From positions 62,001-126,000 of the forward strand of contig JAFLCK010000004.1 in the NCBI GenBank assembly GCA_017303615.1: DNA of 64,000 nucleotides. Reading direction: 5' to 3'. Source of the DNA: Obscuribacter phosphatis_A. Lineage in GTDB: Bacteria > Cyanobacteriota > Vampirovibrionia > Obscuribacterales > Obscuribacteraceae. The notes below the pieces were generated by a model. That model did not search any database and had not been told where the DNA came from. It saw only the letters and a program-made list of their open reading frames with translations. Shown in pieces: positions 53,931-63,223 of this stretch (its first letter is position 1; each line of letters opens with the position of its first letter). Both the position numbers and the translations under genes were made by a program.

Positions 53931-53946
53931 CAAATTTGCAAATTTG
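53931..53946. promoter_or_regulatory. Tandem perfect palindrome upstream of the ctp gene
   Basis: CAAATTTG occurs twice in tandem; each 8-mer and the full 16-mer equal their own reverse complement. It is a candidate operator for a dimeric repressor, about 180 bases before the protease start, but AT-rich palindromes also arise by chance. Confidence 0.4.
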
Positions 53947-54047
53947 ACCTAAAAAATGGGGCAATTTGAGGCATAGAGTGCCCATAGTGATCTAATATTG
54001 AAATTGAGCTAAATGTGCCCGCCCGGCAGTAGTGCTAGACGAGGCCA

Positions 54048-54067
54048 TGTGGGTTAGCCAACCCACA
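54048..54067 (+). promoter_or_regulatory. Leader hairpin upstream of the ctp gene
   Basis: TGTGGGTT pairs perfectly with AACCCACA around an AGCC loop, about 62 bases before TTG 54130. No T-run follows, so it is not a standard terminator. It may act as an operator or leader RNA structure. Confidence 0.4.
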
Positions 54068-54129
54068 AACAGAAATCAACCAAATCCATAGCCTAACAAG
54101 GCTTTCCGGGTTAAAAAGGGGTATTCAAG

Positions 54130-55569
54130 TTGCTAGAGAGAAAAGTCGTTGCAAGAGTAGGCGTACCACTGCTGTTCTGCTTGCTCTTTTTCGGACTACA
54201 AAGCCTGCTCATCGCAAAAGATAAGGCACCAGCGCCCGACCAGATCATCATCGCCGATGGCGGAGCGTCTCAACCGCTTCCTTTTCTAGCTCAAGTGCCA
54301 AGAGCCGGCACAGACCCTCAAGCCCTCTACAATCAGGCCTGGAAATTATTGAAAGAGCAATATTACGACCAGAAGTTCAACGGACAGAATTGGTCTAGGT
54401 GGCAGCACCACTATGACACTAAGCTGAAGACTATGGACGATGCCCATAAGGCAATTGAAACAATGCTCGCCAGCTTAGCTGACCCATATACTCGCTTCCT
54501 CGACAAAGAAGCCTTCGACGAAGAGAAGCACCAAATCGAAGCTCACCTTTATGGGGTGGGCATGCAGCTCGGCATGAGAGAACACAAAGTAGTGGTAATC
54601 GCGCCCATTCTTGATACACCGGCCTCTAGAGCTGGCATGATGGCTGGCGACGAAATTATCGAAGTAGATAACAAATCAATCAAGGCTCAATCCCTTGACC
54701 AAGTAGTAAAGCAAATTAGAGGACCTATCGACACAGAAGTCGAAATCACTTATCTGCGTAAAGGTGAGAGAAAAAAGGTCAAGCTCAAGAGAGCTGAGAT
54801 TCCAATCAAAGCAGTCACTACCGCCGAATTCCTGCCTGGAAATATTGGCTATATAAGGTTAGAGAGCTTCATTTCCAATAAAGCAACAGAGGAAGTGAAG
54901 AAAGCTCTGAATCAACTTAAGACAGCCGATGGCATTATCCTTGATCTTAGACACAACCCGGGTGGACTTCTGAATAATGCTATAGAAATGGCAGGACTTT
55001 TCCTGCCAGAGAAAAGCATTATCGTCAGCACGATTGATGCGGATGGTTACAAGAATGTTCAACCAGTCAGTGGTCAACCAATATGTTCGGTACCGATGGT
55101 GGTGCTGATCAATAAAGGTTCAGCTTCCGCCAGCGAAATTCTATCGGGTGCCTTGAGAGACAACGGCAGAGCCAAGTTGGTCGGTGAAACCTCCTTTGGT
55201 AAAGGTCTGGTTCAAGCAATCAACCGACTTAATGATCAAAGCGGCATCAACGTCACCATCGCCCGATACCTCACTCCAAACGATACAGACATTCACAAGT
55301 CTGGTATCAAGCCTGATTTCATTGTTCCGGTCAACGACGATATTTCTCTCGACTCCAAAGAAGTTAAGGAATACAAAGGTCCCTGGTGGGTTGACGCCAC
55401 AATGAAAGACTTGACCAAAAAACGCAGTCCTAACGACGGTAACGATGTTCAGCTAATGAAGGCAGAACAAGTGCTGAAGGAAGAGATTGCTAAAGCGCAA
55501 ACCGGTTCGGGGCAGAACGCTCAGAAAGCGTCATCTCTCCCCCAGAGCGCCGGCGCAGGCAAAAATTAG
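54130..55569 (+). CDS. ctpA: C-terminal processing peptidase (S41, CtpA/Prc-like)
   Basis: A 479-residue protease that trims the C-termini of exported proteins (in phototrophs, the D1 protein). It has a signal/anchor helix (GVPLLFCLLFFGLQSLLIA) and a PDZ domain (VVVIAPILDTPASRAGMMAG, DEIIEVDNKSI). The S41 core has ILDLRHNPGGLLNNAIEMAG, catalytic Ser near residue 333 in KGSASASEIL and Lys in ETSFGKGLVQ. The active site is canonical. TTG is the start, following an AAGGGG site. The C-terminal Ser/Ala/Gln-rich tail is probably disordered. It is one of two S41 genes in the window. Confidence 0.95.
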   Translation: MLERKVVARVGVPLLFCLLFFGLQSLLIAKDKAPAPDQIIIADGGASQPLPFLAQVPRAGTDPQALYNQAWKLLKEQYYDQKFNGQNWSRWQHHYDTKLKTMDDAHKAIETMLASLADPYTRFLDKEAFDEEKHQIEAHLYGVGMQLGMREHKVVVIAPILDTPASRAGMMAGDEIIEVDNKSIKAQSLDQVVKQIRGPIDTEVEITYLRKGERKKVKLKRAEIPIKAVTTAEFLPGNIGYIRLESFISNKATEEVKKALNQLKTADGIILDLRHNPGGLLNNAIEMAGLFLPEKSIIVSTIDADGYKNVQPVSGQPICSVPMVVLINKGSASASEILSGALRDNGRAKLVGETSFGKGLVQAINRLNDQSGINVTIARYLTPNDTDIHKSGIKPDFIVPVNDDISLDSKEVKEYKGPWWVDATMKDLTKKRSPNDGNDVQLMKAEQVLKEEIAKAQTGSGQNAQKASSLPQSAGAGKN

Positions 55570-55610
55570 AACTGGCCAAGAACTAGTCTGTTAACAAAGG
55601 AACCATACAA

Positions 55611-55646
55611 AGAGAGAGGAGCGAATTACGATTCGCTCCTCTCTCT
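55611..55646. terminator. Strong bidirectional terminator between ctpA and cobO
   Basis: A perfect 16-bp stem (AGAGAGAGGAGCGAAT with ATTCGCTCCTCTCTCT) and TACG loop, followed by ATTTGCTT, in the convergent gap. The first arm matches that of the terminator at 8505-8534. Confidence 0.9.
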
Positions 55647-55669
55647 ATTTGCTTCAAACCTGAATCAAG

Positions 55670-56263
55670 TTAGCAATCTATTCCTTCAATTGCTCTACCG
55701 TGATGCCGAATCTGCGTGGTAGTAGATATGGTGCTAGCTTCATTCATGAGCCAATCAGGTGCACGGCGGCCGGTCAAGACAAGGACGGTGGGATCTTGTC
55801 TCAAATTAAGAATCTGTTTGACATAATCAAAATCGACTAAGCCAACCCTAGCTACATCAAGAAGTTCGTCACCAATTACGATATCATCTTTGCGCATCAA
55901 GCCTTCAACCAAATAGGTAAGTCCTTGCTTTGCGGCATCTTTGTCTTCAGGAAGTATCCCGTTAGGCGAACTATAGAGCCGAAAGCTTCCTTTCGGTCCG
56001 GTTCCGACTCGATTTACTCCTGTGTAGTTCATTACTAACTTACCGAATCCTTCAGCCTGATTCTCTGAAAGCATTCTCAGACCTTTTCCCTCCGAAGAGT
56101 TCTCTTCCAACTTATCGAAAAATACGAGAGTAACATTCAAACCTTTGCTCAAAGCTCTAAGAGTGAGCCCGAAAGTAGCAGTAGTTTTTCCGCAACCTGT
56201 GCCAAGATAAAGCCTCAATCGCTCAGTGCCGGCTTTCTCAAAAACTGGATCCAAAGTTGTCAT
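55670..56263 (-). CDS. cobO: Corrinoid adenosyltransferase (CobO/BtuR/CobP family)
   Basis: A 197-residue enzyme that transfers adenosyl from ATP to the cobalt of corrinoids, making coenzyme B12 forms. The P-loop is LGTGCGKTTATFGL. Other family blocks are KGLNVTLVFFDK, IVIGDELLDVARVGLVD, and LVLTGRRAPDWLMNEAS, with the usual TRIH-like region reading TQIRHHGRAIEG. The N-terminal P-loop lacks the usual extra Gly (GDGKGKT is typical), a small deviation. No other cobalamin gene is nearby, so it may salvage scavenged corrinoids. Confidence 0.9.
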   Translation of the reverse strand: MTTLDPVFEKAGTERLRLYLGTGCGKTTATFGLTLRALSKGLNVTLVFFDKLEENSSEGKGLRMLSENQAEGFGKLVMNYTGVNRVGTGPKGSFRLYSSPNGILPEDKDAAKQGLTYLVEGLMRKDDIVIGDELLDVARVGLVDFDYVKQILNLRQDPTVLVLTGRRAPDWLMNEASTISTTTQIRHHGRAIEGIDC

Positions 56264-56289
56264 GACAAATTCCTTCGCAAGTTTATCTC

Positions 56290-56694
56290 TTAGTAAGTGA
56301 CAATTGAAGTTGGCTGACCCTGTTCATCAATACAGACGAAAGTGAGCTCTGCAGAGGTAACATGAACGGCTTCATGCCCTCTGGTTGATTCGACATCAAC
56401 TTTAACGGTTATTGAAGTTCTTCCAACACGAAGAGTTTTGGTATAGAAACTAACAACTTCGCCAATATATACGGGAGCGAGGAAATTCACCTCTTTGATA
56501 CCGGCGGTTACAATCCGCTGTCGAGTAAGTTTAGTAACTTCGACGGCTCCTGCAAGGTCAATATAACTAAGAATAATGCCACCAAAAACCGTACCTTGGT
56601 TATTTGTATCTTTGGGCTGCAAAACAACCCTTATAGCGGGGTCACGACCACTGGTGGATAACTGCCTCGGCTCAGGCTCTCTCTCTTCATGCAT
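56290..56694 (-). CDS. Hot-dog-fold acyl-CoA thioesterase, YciA-like
   Basis: A 134-residue thioesterase. The hot-dog signature is present: RVVLQPKDTNNQGTVFGGII, then YIDLAGAVEVTKLTRQRIVT, then NFLAPVYIGEVVSFYTKTL. The Asn-x-x-G-x-x-F-G-G loop supplies the Asn/Gly catalytic-site context of YciA. It ends 27 bases before the corrinoid adenosyltransferase start on the same strand; joint transcription is plausible, though the functions are not obviously linked. Confidence 0.88.
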   Translation of the reverse strand: MHEEREPEPRQLSTSGRDPAIRVVLQPKDTNNQGTVFGGIILSYIDLAGAVEVTKLTRQRIVTAGIKEVNFLAPVYIGEVVSFYTKTLRVGRTSITVKVDVESTRGHEAVHVTSAELTFVCIDEQGQPTSIVTY

Positions 56695-56849
56695 CTAATT
56701 GCAAATTTCCGTGTTTCCAGTACTTCCTGTACATATAGATAAGCAAATATAACACCTGCAGCCGGCTAAAGCGCTTAAGAGTGGTCTGCTTGGCTGTTAA
56801 GGAAAAGCGTATATAAAAATAATGACTGTCAAAAGATTAAACTTGCGGC

Positions 56850-56855
56850 TATAAT
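56850..56855 (+). promoter_or_regulatory. Possible -10 element
   Basis: A perfect TATAAT about 95 bases before ATG 56947. The implied start of transcription near 56862 would leave almost no leader for the frame's earliest codons (TTG 56860, ATG 56869), which favours the later start. No strong -35 was seen. Confidence 0.35.
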
Positions 56856-56946
56856 CACTTTGCATTCTATGCTCAGGAATCCTTCTGACAACCTTCTTAC
56901 AGCTTTCTTACTAGTGTTTTTTTGGATCAGGCTCATTTCTAGAAGT

Positions 56947-58257
56947 ATGCCGCCAGCTGATATCGACTATTCTTTAGGAAGACCACATAGATCAACAAAA
57001 GGTCTTCTATGCTGTGCACTTCTCGCTTCCAGCTTGACACTTAGTAATAAGGTACAGGCTGAAACGCTACCGCCTGTAGTTCCGCAAGAAGTGAATACTG
57101 CTGATTTCGATACTCTCAGATTAAGACCGGTTATTGAACCAGCTATTAAGGCAGATGTTGAACCATCGACAAATGAGAAATCTGCTAGTGCTGATTTAGA
57201 GGAAAAAAGAGAAGAAAGTAAATCAGTCAGCATTAATGCCTCTTCTTCAGACGCCGGTGTCAATCAAGCATCAAACAATAATGCAAGTCAGCCTGAAGTA
57301 ATGCAAACAAGCGATGCACTGGCAGATTCTCTGGCAGTAGATAAACCACGAGCGATTGCAGATGCCTCCGCGGTTTCAAGAGGCAATGACTTCGTTCCAA
57401 TAGATCTGACTCCGGTTCGCCTGCCGGAGAGAGTGTCAACCTTCAACAATTTTGAGAACTTTAAAGCTCATGCTCTCTACAGATTGCCTGGGCGGGTGTT
57501 CTTCAACGCTTCAGTGGAGAATAGTCTGCGCTTCGAATTGAATACATTCCAGACTGATGGTCCGTACTTGTCCGACATGATTTACAGGGTTCTTCCCAAC
57601 GTCAACCTCGGCTATGCCTTGAGTAAGAGAACCAGGGTTTCTGCCAACTATTTCTTCTTCAGAGATCAGTACGATAAACGCGATTCCAGTCTTTCTAGAA
57701 ATATTCATTCGGTTGGTGGACAGCTACAACATGATGTTCCCATCAATCAAAAGACCCAACTGACCTTCACGCTCTTCCCGCGCGCTCTCTTTATCAACAC
57801 GGTAAATGCTCCATCAGTAGCCTTCTACGACATCATTCCCTCTGCCACGATAAGTCGACGCGTAGGTATGAGTGGTGTCATATACGGTAGCGTGCTTGGA
57901 CAGATACGTTTCAGAGATCCTTTCTCAAATTTCCAGGAAGGCGACCAATTCTACTCAGCAGGTGGAGTTTGGAGAAAGGGTCCGTGGTCTTATCTCTTTG
58001 ATACCACCTTAGTCACTAACTTTGGCAATAGAAGATTGAGGGGCGGTCCGAACAACCAGGTAATTATTATTACCGGAGAAGTAGGAAGAAGACTAAATCC
58101 AAGACTTCCAGTCACTGCATTTGTCAGAGCCGAACCAATTTTCAATATGGGCGCCAATGGAGCTCCCGGCTTTTCAGGATTTAACTTCCGCGTATTTGGT
58201 GGATTGAGAGCCGAGATAGCCAAGCCGGCAATCTTCCCAATCAAGCTGAAAGGATAA
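56947..58257 (+). CDS. Predicted outer-membrane beta-barrel protein
   Basis: About 436 residues from ATG 56947. A signal peptide (GLLCCALLASSLTLSNKVQA) is followed by a polar Ser/Glu/Asn-rich region of about 110 residues. The last 280 residues are full of alternating amphipathic strands with aromatic girdles (VFFNASVENSLRFELNTFQT, NVNLGYALSKRTRVSANYFF, WSYLFDTTLVTNFGNRRL), which is the pattern of a barrel. The final residues FPIKLKG do not end in a canonical aromatic. The frame is open upstream to TTG 56860, but the 56947 start gives the cleaner signal peptide. Function unknown; a channel or adhesin is possible. Confidence 0.65.
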   Translation: MPPADIDYSLGRPHRSTKGLLCCALLASSLTLSNKVQAETLPPVVPQEVNTADFDTLRLRPVIEPAIKADVEPSTNEKSASADLEEKREESKSVSINASSSDAGVNQASNNNASQPEVMQTSDALADSLAVDKPRAIADASAVSRGNDFVPIDLTPVRLPERVSTFNNFENFKAHALYRLPGRVFFNASVENSLRFELNTFQTDGPYLSDMIYRVLPNVNLGYALSKRTRVSANYFFFRDQYDKRDSSLSRNIHSVGGQLQHDVPINQKTQLTFTLFPRALFINTVNAPSVAFYDIIPSATISRRVGMSGVIYGSVLGQIRFRDPFSNFQEGDQFYSAGGVWRKGPWSYLFDTTLVTNFGNRRLRGGPNNQVIIITGEVGRRLNPRLPVTAFVRAEPIFNMGANGAPGFSGFNFRVFGGLRAEIAKPAIFPIKLKG

Positions 58258-58261
58258 GCAA

Positions 58262-58858
58262 CTAGTTGCCTGAGTTATTACGGCGATAGGTGGCGATTAT
58301 GCCGCCTGGCTTGTGTGCTGGCGGTAAGGCACTGCCGTAGCTCGCCTGGTAACTATCAGAGCCCGAATAAGTTCTTTCACTCATCCTAGTTGGGCTCGGA
58401 GTGTTTCCGTAGGTTTGCACGAAGTAAGAATCAGGCTTATTGGCGAGATCCTTTTCGTGAGCCCGCTCCACCGACTGATCGCTGGCAATTCGCCGCATCG
58501 TAGCATTTTGGCTAGCTTGATAGTTGGCAAATTGAGGAACTTGAGCGTTCCTATACCAGCGTCTTCGCCCACGGTACCCGCGAGCACCGGTTGGAAATCC
58601 CGACTCGGAATTCCAGTCACCCCAAGTGGCTTCTGAATTAGTACCGCCATGCTGGGCTTCCGAATTCCAGCCACCCCATTTCGCCTCTGAATTCCAACCA
58701 CCCCATTTTGCTTCCGAATTCGTCCCGCCCCATTGCGCCTCGGAACTCCAGCCGCCCCAGCCGGCTTCCGACTCGCTAATAGCTGGGAGGACGGCAAAGG
58801 AGAAAGACAAAACAGCGCCGGTACTGTATGTGAGAATTTTGGAGAGATTTCTTTTCAT
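58262..58858 (-). CDS. Secreted protein with WGG-type nonapeptide repeats
   Basis: A 198-residue protein I do not recognise. A signal peptide (KILTYSTGAVLSFSFAVLPA) leads directly into six tandem nonapeptides from residue 34 to about 86, of the form W-G-G-x-N-S-E-A-x. After that come a basic stretch (GARGYRGRRRWYRN), and a polar, Ser/Tyr-rich C-terminal half without clear domains. It is convergent with the outer-membrane-protein gene, 4 bases apart. A surface or matrix role is suggested by the composition. Confidence 0.75.
   Translation of the reverse strand: MKRNLSKILTYSTGAVLSFSFAVLPAISESEAGWGGWSSEAQWGGTNSEAKWGGWNSEAKWGGWNSEAQHGGTNSEATWGDWNSESGFPTGARGYRGRRRWYRNAQVPQFANYQASQNATMRRIASDQSVERAHEKDLANKPDSYFVQTYGNTPSPTRMSERTYSGSDSYQASYGSALPPAHKPGGIIATYRRNNSGN
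58601..58759 (-). repeat. Six 27-bp units encoding WGGxNSEAx
   Basis: The units read WGGWSSEAQ, WGGTNSEAK, WGGWNSEAK, WGGWNSEAQ, HGGTNSEAT and WGDWNSES, with the last truncated. The first W of unit five is H. Variation at DNA level is small, so the array is recent or under strong selection. Confidence 0.9.
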
Positions 58859-58904
58859 GAGCGTACACCTCTCAGACCCTCAGCTTTATTCCCCGAAACC
58901 GCTT

Positions 58905-61900
58905 CTATTTATGTTCGCCAATTAACTGAAAGGCGGCCCAATACCTTGGATTAGCTCGAATCTTAGTACCATCCTTGGCTGGAGGAAATTTCATATCTTT
59001 CTCCATAAAGTTAACGGTTTTAAGTTGAGCTTCGCGCAGAGCTACCGCCTTGTCTTTTCCGCTCAAGAAACTTTGATAGAAGGCACTCATCTGAAATTCT
59101 GTCATCACATCGTCGACATTCCAGAGACTGACAATAATGGAAGGTGTACCAGCCAGGAGAAAAGCTCTGGAAAGTCCAGCAACCCCATCCCCAGTAATTC
59201 TGCCTCTACCGGTTTGACAGGCCGAGAGTGTGATTAATCTTGCCTTGAGAGGGGGAAGCTTAAGAATATCTCTCACTGTGAATAGACCATCATCATTTGT
59301 ACTGCATGCCAGAAGCACTGAAGAGTCCATAGGTCTATCTTGGTCAATCAGTCCATGGGTGGCAAGGTGGATCACTTCCGACTTGGGACCAAGCTCCCGC
59401 AAATTAGTCCTCGAAGCATCGGCGCCTGTCTTCAATACTGCACCAGCACCAAAAAGCTCAGCAATCTTCTTCGCCTCGCGCTCACTGTAAGGAAGGGGCG
59501 GAATACCAAGATCGCTCCTCATAGTCGGGTTGCCAAAAACCAACATGTTGGCAGGTTTGCCGCTTAGAGATTGAGCCAGCTTATGGGTGCCGCGAAAGAC
59601 GCCAATCGCCGGAACGACCGCAAGAGTATGCGATTCTATGAATAAGTTTCCCTTCACATCGGTCAATGCGGCAAATGGCACATTGTAAAGAGCGCCATGC
59701 GGAACAACCGTAACTACCTTTGCAGGTTCGGAAGGAAGAAGTCCTTCAATAGGAGAAATAAGGAGCTTATGAAGTTCCTGCAAATTTCTCTGCCGCCGCT
59801 CGTTTGAAGCCTGTAAGTCAGTCAACGACTGCGGAGGAGAAATTATAGAATCATAGGTCTTAGCCACCAGATTATTGAGATCTCGAGATGAAATAGAGAG
59901 AGGTAAAGCTGTCTTCACCTGCCCGCCTTCCACCACAAAGACGAATATACTGTCACCAGCTGAATAATACTCAACTATAGTGCTGTCCGATTCAATGGCA
60001 AGCTGTTTCAACTCAGCCTTGTCCGGAGCTTTCGCCGAAGCTTCCGAGGTTATAGAATCACCTTCCACTACCTGGACTTTAGGAACTATCTCGACAGCTC
60101 GATCCGAACCACCTACTTTCTTTGAAAGAGCGCCAATCTCAGTCAGTTTCAGGTGCTCTTCCGAATTTGAGGTAGAGACAGTACTGAGTCCCTGTTTACG
60201 TCCTTCGAGCAGATCTAGAAAGGCTCTTGCTCTGCCTCTTTCTGCAATCTCCAGAGCATCATCAAAGCGATTACTTTTCACCAAAAGCGTAACCAAAGAC
60301 TGAAAGCAAGCGCCACGTAAGTCCAGTGTGTGCGTTTTTGAATCGTCTCTGGTATGTTTTGCTTTTTCCTTCTCAAACAAGCTGATCGCCTTGAAATAGT
60401 ACGTCTCTGCATCTTTGAGATTGTTCAATATTTGATTTGCCGCACCTAAACCATACGAGCATTCCCATTGCAGGTCGATAATCCCAGAATCAACCGCCAG
60501 AGGTTGGGCTTTCTTGAAATAAGACAGTGCATTTGAAGCCAACTGCATAGCCTTATCATCATTGACTTGCTTGTCCTCACGATTAGCTACACCTGCCAGA
60601 TTCAGCGATGTCAATCCGAGACCATTCAATGCTCTAATCTGTCCCTTGCGGTCACTTACATCTTCAAAGTCCTGAAGAGCGATCTTGAATTCATCCAATG
60701 CTTTGCTATAGCTATCTTCAAATCTATTGAGAAACTGAGCATGGTTGAAATAGACATAGCCAGCCAGTCTTTTGAACTCAAGTGAATCTTTTTGTTCTTT
60801 ACCAAGATCCTTCATAGCATTCTCAAGCTCAGCAAATTTTTTCTGGTAAAGATCCAACTTACCGGAGTCAAGATAAAGACAAGCAAGACTATTCATAACT
60901 GCGAGCGATTTAAGCTGATTCCCATGCGAACTAAACTTTCTGAAAGCCTGTTCGTAATACTCGCTTGCAGCCGAGTACTGACCTAATTCTCTATAGCACA
61001 TAGCAATTGAATTCAAGGTCTCGCCAGGCAGCTCTTTATCTTCCAAAGTCTGCCCGGACAACTTGCTGTTTATCTCCAGAAAGCGCTTGAGCGCCTTATC
61101 TATAGCGCCCTCAAGATAATAATCATAGGCAAGCTCAAACTGATTTTCTAAGACCAAGCTATTCTCAGAAAGGCTTAAAGCCAACTTAGCAGAGTCACCA
61201 TGAAAGCGCTGCGCCTCTGCAAAATTACCGATGTCGGCATAAGCTGAGCCTAGTCTAGACAATACTAAGGCAAGACTATGTTTATCATCTTCTTGGTCAA
61301 AAATCTCGTGGGCTTTATTTAGCTCTGTAAGAGCTTCATTTGGCTTACCATAGGCGAGCAAGTCGTTGGAAAGATTGAGAAGAGCCTTGCCTTCTCTCAA
61401 AGGCTCTCCGCAATTCAGGAAAACTGCTGCCGATTTGCGATATGCGGTGATAGCACCGGCGATATCACCTGCTAGTTCCTTCAGTTCGGCCAGCGCAAGG
61501 TTTACTTCACCAACAAGCGACTCCTGATCATTATCTCCAAGCAACTTGAGCGCGCTTTCAGCCTCAGCTATAGCCTCTTTCAGTTTCCCCTCGCTCTTCA
61601 ATATTTTTGAGATATTTAGACGCGCTTGAGCTTCTAAAACATAATCGTTTGATTTAGCGGCACAGTCTTTGCTCTTTTCAAAGTAACCGCGGGCATCTTC
61701 ATAGCGTCCGGCAAAAATAGCATTGGTGCCAAGATTGGAATAAGTCAAAGCCTCCAACTTGAGAGAACCAGTTTCACGAGCTATATTCAGACACTCTCCA
61801 TAAAATTTCTCAGCCGCTGCAAAATCTTTCTTAAAGCCATACACCATGGCAATAGCACTAATGTCTTTGAATACATCAGCTGGTTTGGCAATGCTGCGAT

Positions 61901-62153
61901 CAATAGCCAGAGTCTCTTCAAGGAAAGGCAGAGCATCGTCAAATCTTCTTTTCTCAGCAAGATATTGACCGAGCTGATACAGTGCTAAACCGAGATCACT
62001 CTTTTTGCCAGAACTTCTTAGTTTTTCTATTTTTGAGCGCAGCCCCGCCTCTTCGTCGCCTTGGGCAAATGTAAGGCTGGCAGATAGACTCAGGGTAAGG
62101 GCGAGAAAAACTGCAACTTTCCTTGAAAGTCCTGCCACACGCGAAAAATACAT
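58905..62153 (-). CDS. Exported TPR-CHAT (caspase-like) protein
   Basis: A 1082-residue protein. After a signal peptide (KVAVFLALTLSLSASLTFAQ) come about 15 tetratricopeptide units covering roughly residues 45-640. The C-terminal CHAT domain, about residues 780-1080, includes VPHGALYNVPFAAL, the catalytic His in VIHLATHGLIDQD (near 931) and Cys in LITLSACQTGRG (near 977), then FLLAGTPSIIVSLWNVDD. Both catalytic residues are present. CHAT domains cleave proteins at specific sites; family members are linked to signalling or programmed cell death. AAGGAG lies 5 bases before the ATG. The gene follows the FecR-like gene by 21 bases. Confidence 0.93.
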   Translation of the reverse strand: MYFSRVAGLSRKVAVFLALTLSLSASLTFAQGDEEAGLRSKIEKLRSSGKKSDLGLALYQLGQYLAEKRRFDDALPFLEETLAIDRSIAKPADVFKDISAIAMVYGFKKDFAAAEKFYGECLNIARETGSLKLEALTYSNLGTNAIFAGRYEDARGYFEKSKDCAAKSNDYVLEAQARLNISKILKSEGKLKEAIAEAESALKLLGDNDQESLVGEVNLALAELKELAGDIAGAITAYRKSAAVFLNCGEPLREGKALLNLSNDLLAYGKPNEALTELNKAHEIFDQEDDKHSLALVLSRLGSAYADIGNFAEAQRFHGDSAKLALSLSENSLVLENQFELAYDYYLEGAIDKALKRFLEINSKLSGQTLEDKELPGETLNSIAMCYRELGQYSAASEYYEQAFRKFSSHGNQLKSLAVMNSLACLYLDSGKLDLYQKKFAELENAMKDLGKEQKDSLEFKRLAGYVYFNHAQFLNRFEDSYSKALDEFKIALQDFEDVSDRKGQIRALNGLGLTSLNLAGVANREDKQVNDDKAMQLASNALSYFKKAQPLAVDSGIIDLQWECSYGLGAANQILNNLKDAETYYFKAISLFEKEKAKHTRDDSKTHTLDLRGACFQSLVTLLVKSNRFDDALEIAERGRARAFLDLLEGRKQGLSTVSTSNSEEHLKLTEIGALSKKVGGSDRAVEIVPKVQVVEGDSITSEASAKAPDKAELKQLAIESDSTIVEYYSAGDSIFVFVVEGGQVKTALPLSISSRDLNNLVAKTYDSIISPPQSLTDLQASNERRQRNLQELHKLLISPIEGLLPSEPAKVVTVVPHGALYNVPFAALTDVKGNLFIESHTLAVVPAIGVFRGTHKLAQSLSGKPANMLVFGNPTMRSDLGIPPLPYSEREAKKIAELFGAGAVLKTGADASRTNLRELGPKSEVIHLATHGLIDQDRPMDSSVLLACSTNDDGLFTVRDILKLPPLKARLITLSACQTGRGRITGDGVAGLSRAFLLAGTPSIIVSLWNVDDVMTEFQMSAFYQSFLSGKDKAVALREAQLKTVNFMEKDMKFPPAKDGTKIRANPRYWAAFQLIGEHK

Positions 62154-62174
62154 GTTACTCCTTGAAGCTTACAG

Positions 62175-63164
62175 CTAATTTGAGCCCAATTGCGGTCTTT
62201 TTCCTGAGCCGTGTTCCGAACCGTGTTCAAAACCCTGGGCGCCATTCATGTAGTTTAGCACCGCTGCCATTTTGGCTAGGTCTCCAAGAATTCTTCGCTC
62301 TTTAACTCCGCTTACTTTGGTTTGCAAATCGACCAGTAGAGTCATTTTGTCTAAAGCGGATTCCAAGCTAAACTCACTTACAGCCATACATTTGTCTTCC
62401 AGTAAAGCAAAGTGGCGCCTTGCCACCCCATCGTGGGGTCTTAGATCAGCGCGACTGAGAGCATGATCAGAACTAACCAGTTCATGCCCAACCTTGAGAG
62501 CCATTGCCCTAGGCTCATGCTTAACAGACTCAAAAGATTGGCCATTCAGGCTGGCGCTAACTTCCGAGCCATGAATTCTTACCTTAATGCCTTCCCCTAA
62601 GCCTGATAGATTGAGCACCCTCAAGATGCCATCTTCATACCGAATAATCACCTCGGCATCTGAATCTATTGAGATATCGCCACGGGGCGTGGTCACTATT
62701 GCTAGATGAGCTGGGCGCCGCACACTGACCAAAAGTGTCCCTTCACTGAGGTGGATGGCAGCTGGTTGCGGTCTTTCGTATTGAGCGCCGGGCAGATGCT
62801 TGACCATGATTCCATCTTCTGTCTCAGAACGCGGATCTTTAAAGTTGAAGTCAATCTTTTTGACTGCATTAGCCGGATTGAGAATTGGCCCCGAGACACC
62901 AAGCGGAGCCACCATCGACGCATTAGTGTAATCGGTGGGTACTAAAGGTAACGTGAAGTCGGTACGTGGCGGCGGCAAAACCGGGAATACCGGAAAGACA
63001 GGCTGGGTCTGAACTGGAACCACCGGAATGACAGGAGCACTGACTGCCGGCGGCGGAGCAGAAGGAAAAGAAGGACTGACAGACTGCGCCAAAGCCGCTC
63101 CAGGAGCGCCAAAGATTGCAAGAAGCAGCAAGTTGACCGAAACAGCTTTGAGTTTACTCAGCAT
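62175..63164 (-). CDS. Exported FecR-domain-like protein
   Basis: About 329 residues. It has a signal peptide (LKAVSVNLLLLAIFGAPGAALA), then a Pro/Val-rich spacer (VIPVVPVQTQPVFPVFPVLP). The FecR-like core follows: GTLLVSVRRPAHLAIVTTP, RGDISIDSDAEVIIRYEDG and ILRVLNLSGLGEGIKVRIHG. FecR domains are periplasmic sensors that transmit a signal to sigma factors or other partners. TTG 63176 opens the frame but ATG 63164 is the better start for the signal peptide. It sits between a Ser/Thr kinase and the TPR-CHAT gene; no sigma factor is seen, so signalling probably goes to the kinase or protease. Confidence 0.75.
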   Translation of the reverse strand: MLSKLKAVSVNLLLLAIFGAPGAALAQSVSPSFPSAPPPAVSAPVIPVVPVQTQPVFPVFPVLPPPRTDFTLPLVPTDYTNASMVAPLGVSGPILNPANAVKKIDFNFKDPRSETEDGIMVKHLPGAQYERPQPAAIHLSEGTLLVSVRRPAHLAIVTTPRGDISIDSDAEVIIRYEDGILRVLNLSGLGEGIKVRIHGSEVSASLNGQSFESVKHEPRAMALKVGHELVSSDHALSRADLRPHDGVARRHFALLEDKCMAVSEFSLESALDKMTLLVDLQTKVSGVKERRILGDLAKMAAVLNYMNGAQGFEHGSEHGSGKRPQLGSN

Positions 63165-63223
63165 AACTGCACCCAATCTGAAAAGTAGCTCTATCTACCA
63201 GTCTATCGCCAAAATTAGTCGGA

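Larger units (their letters stand above)
53606..54129. other. 524-bp gap with palindromes, between divergent genes
   Basis: No gene is convincing: the two open frames here are about 75-80 codons on opposite strands with no ribosome sites. The part nearer the protease gene is AT-rich and contains the palindromes listed separately. Confidence 0.5.

Noticed and set aside
58601..58759. The 27-bp repeats considered as a CRISPR array
   Set aside because: There are no spacers between the units, the period keeps the reading frame, and no cas gene is near.
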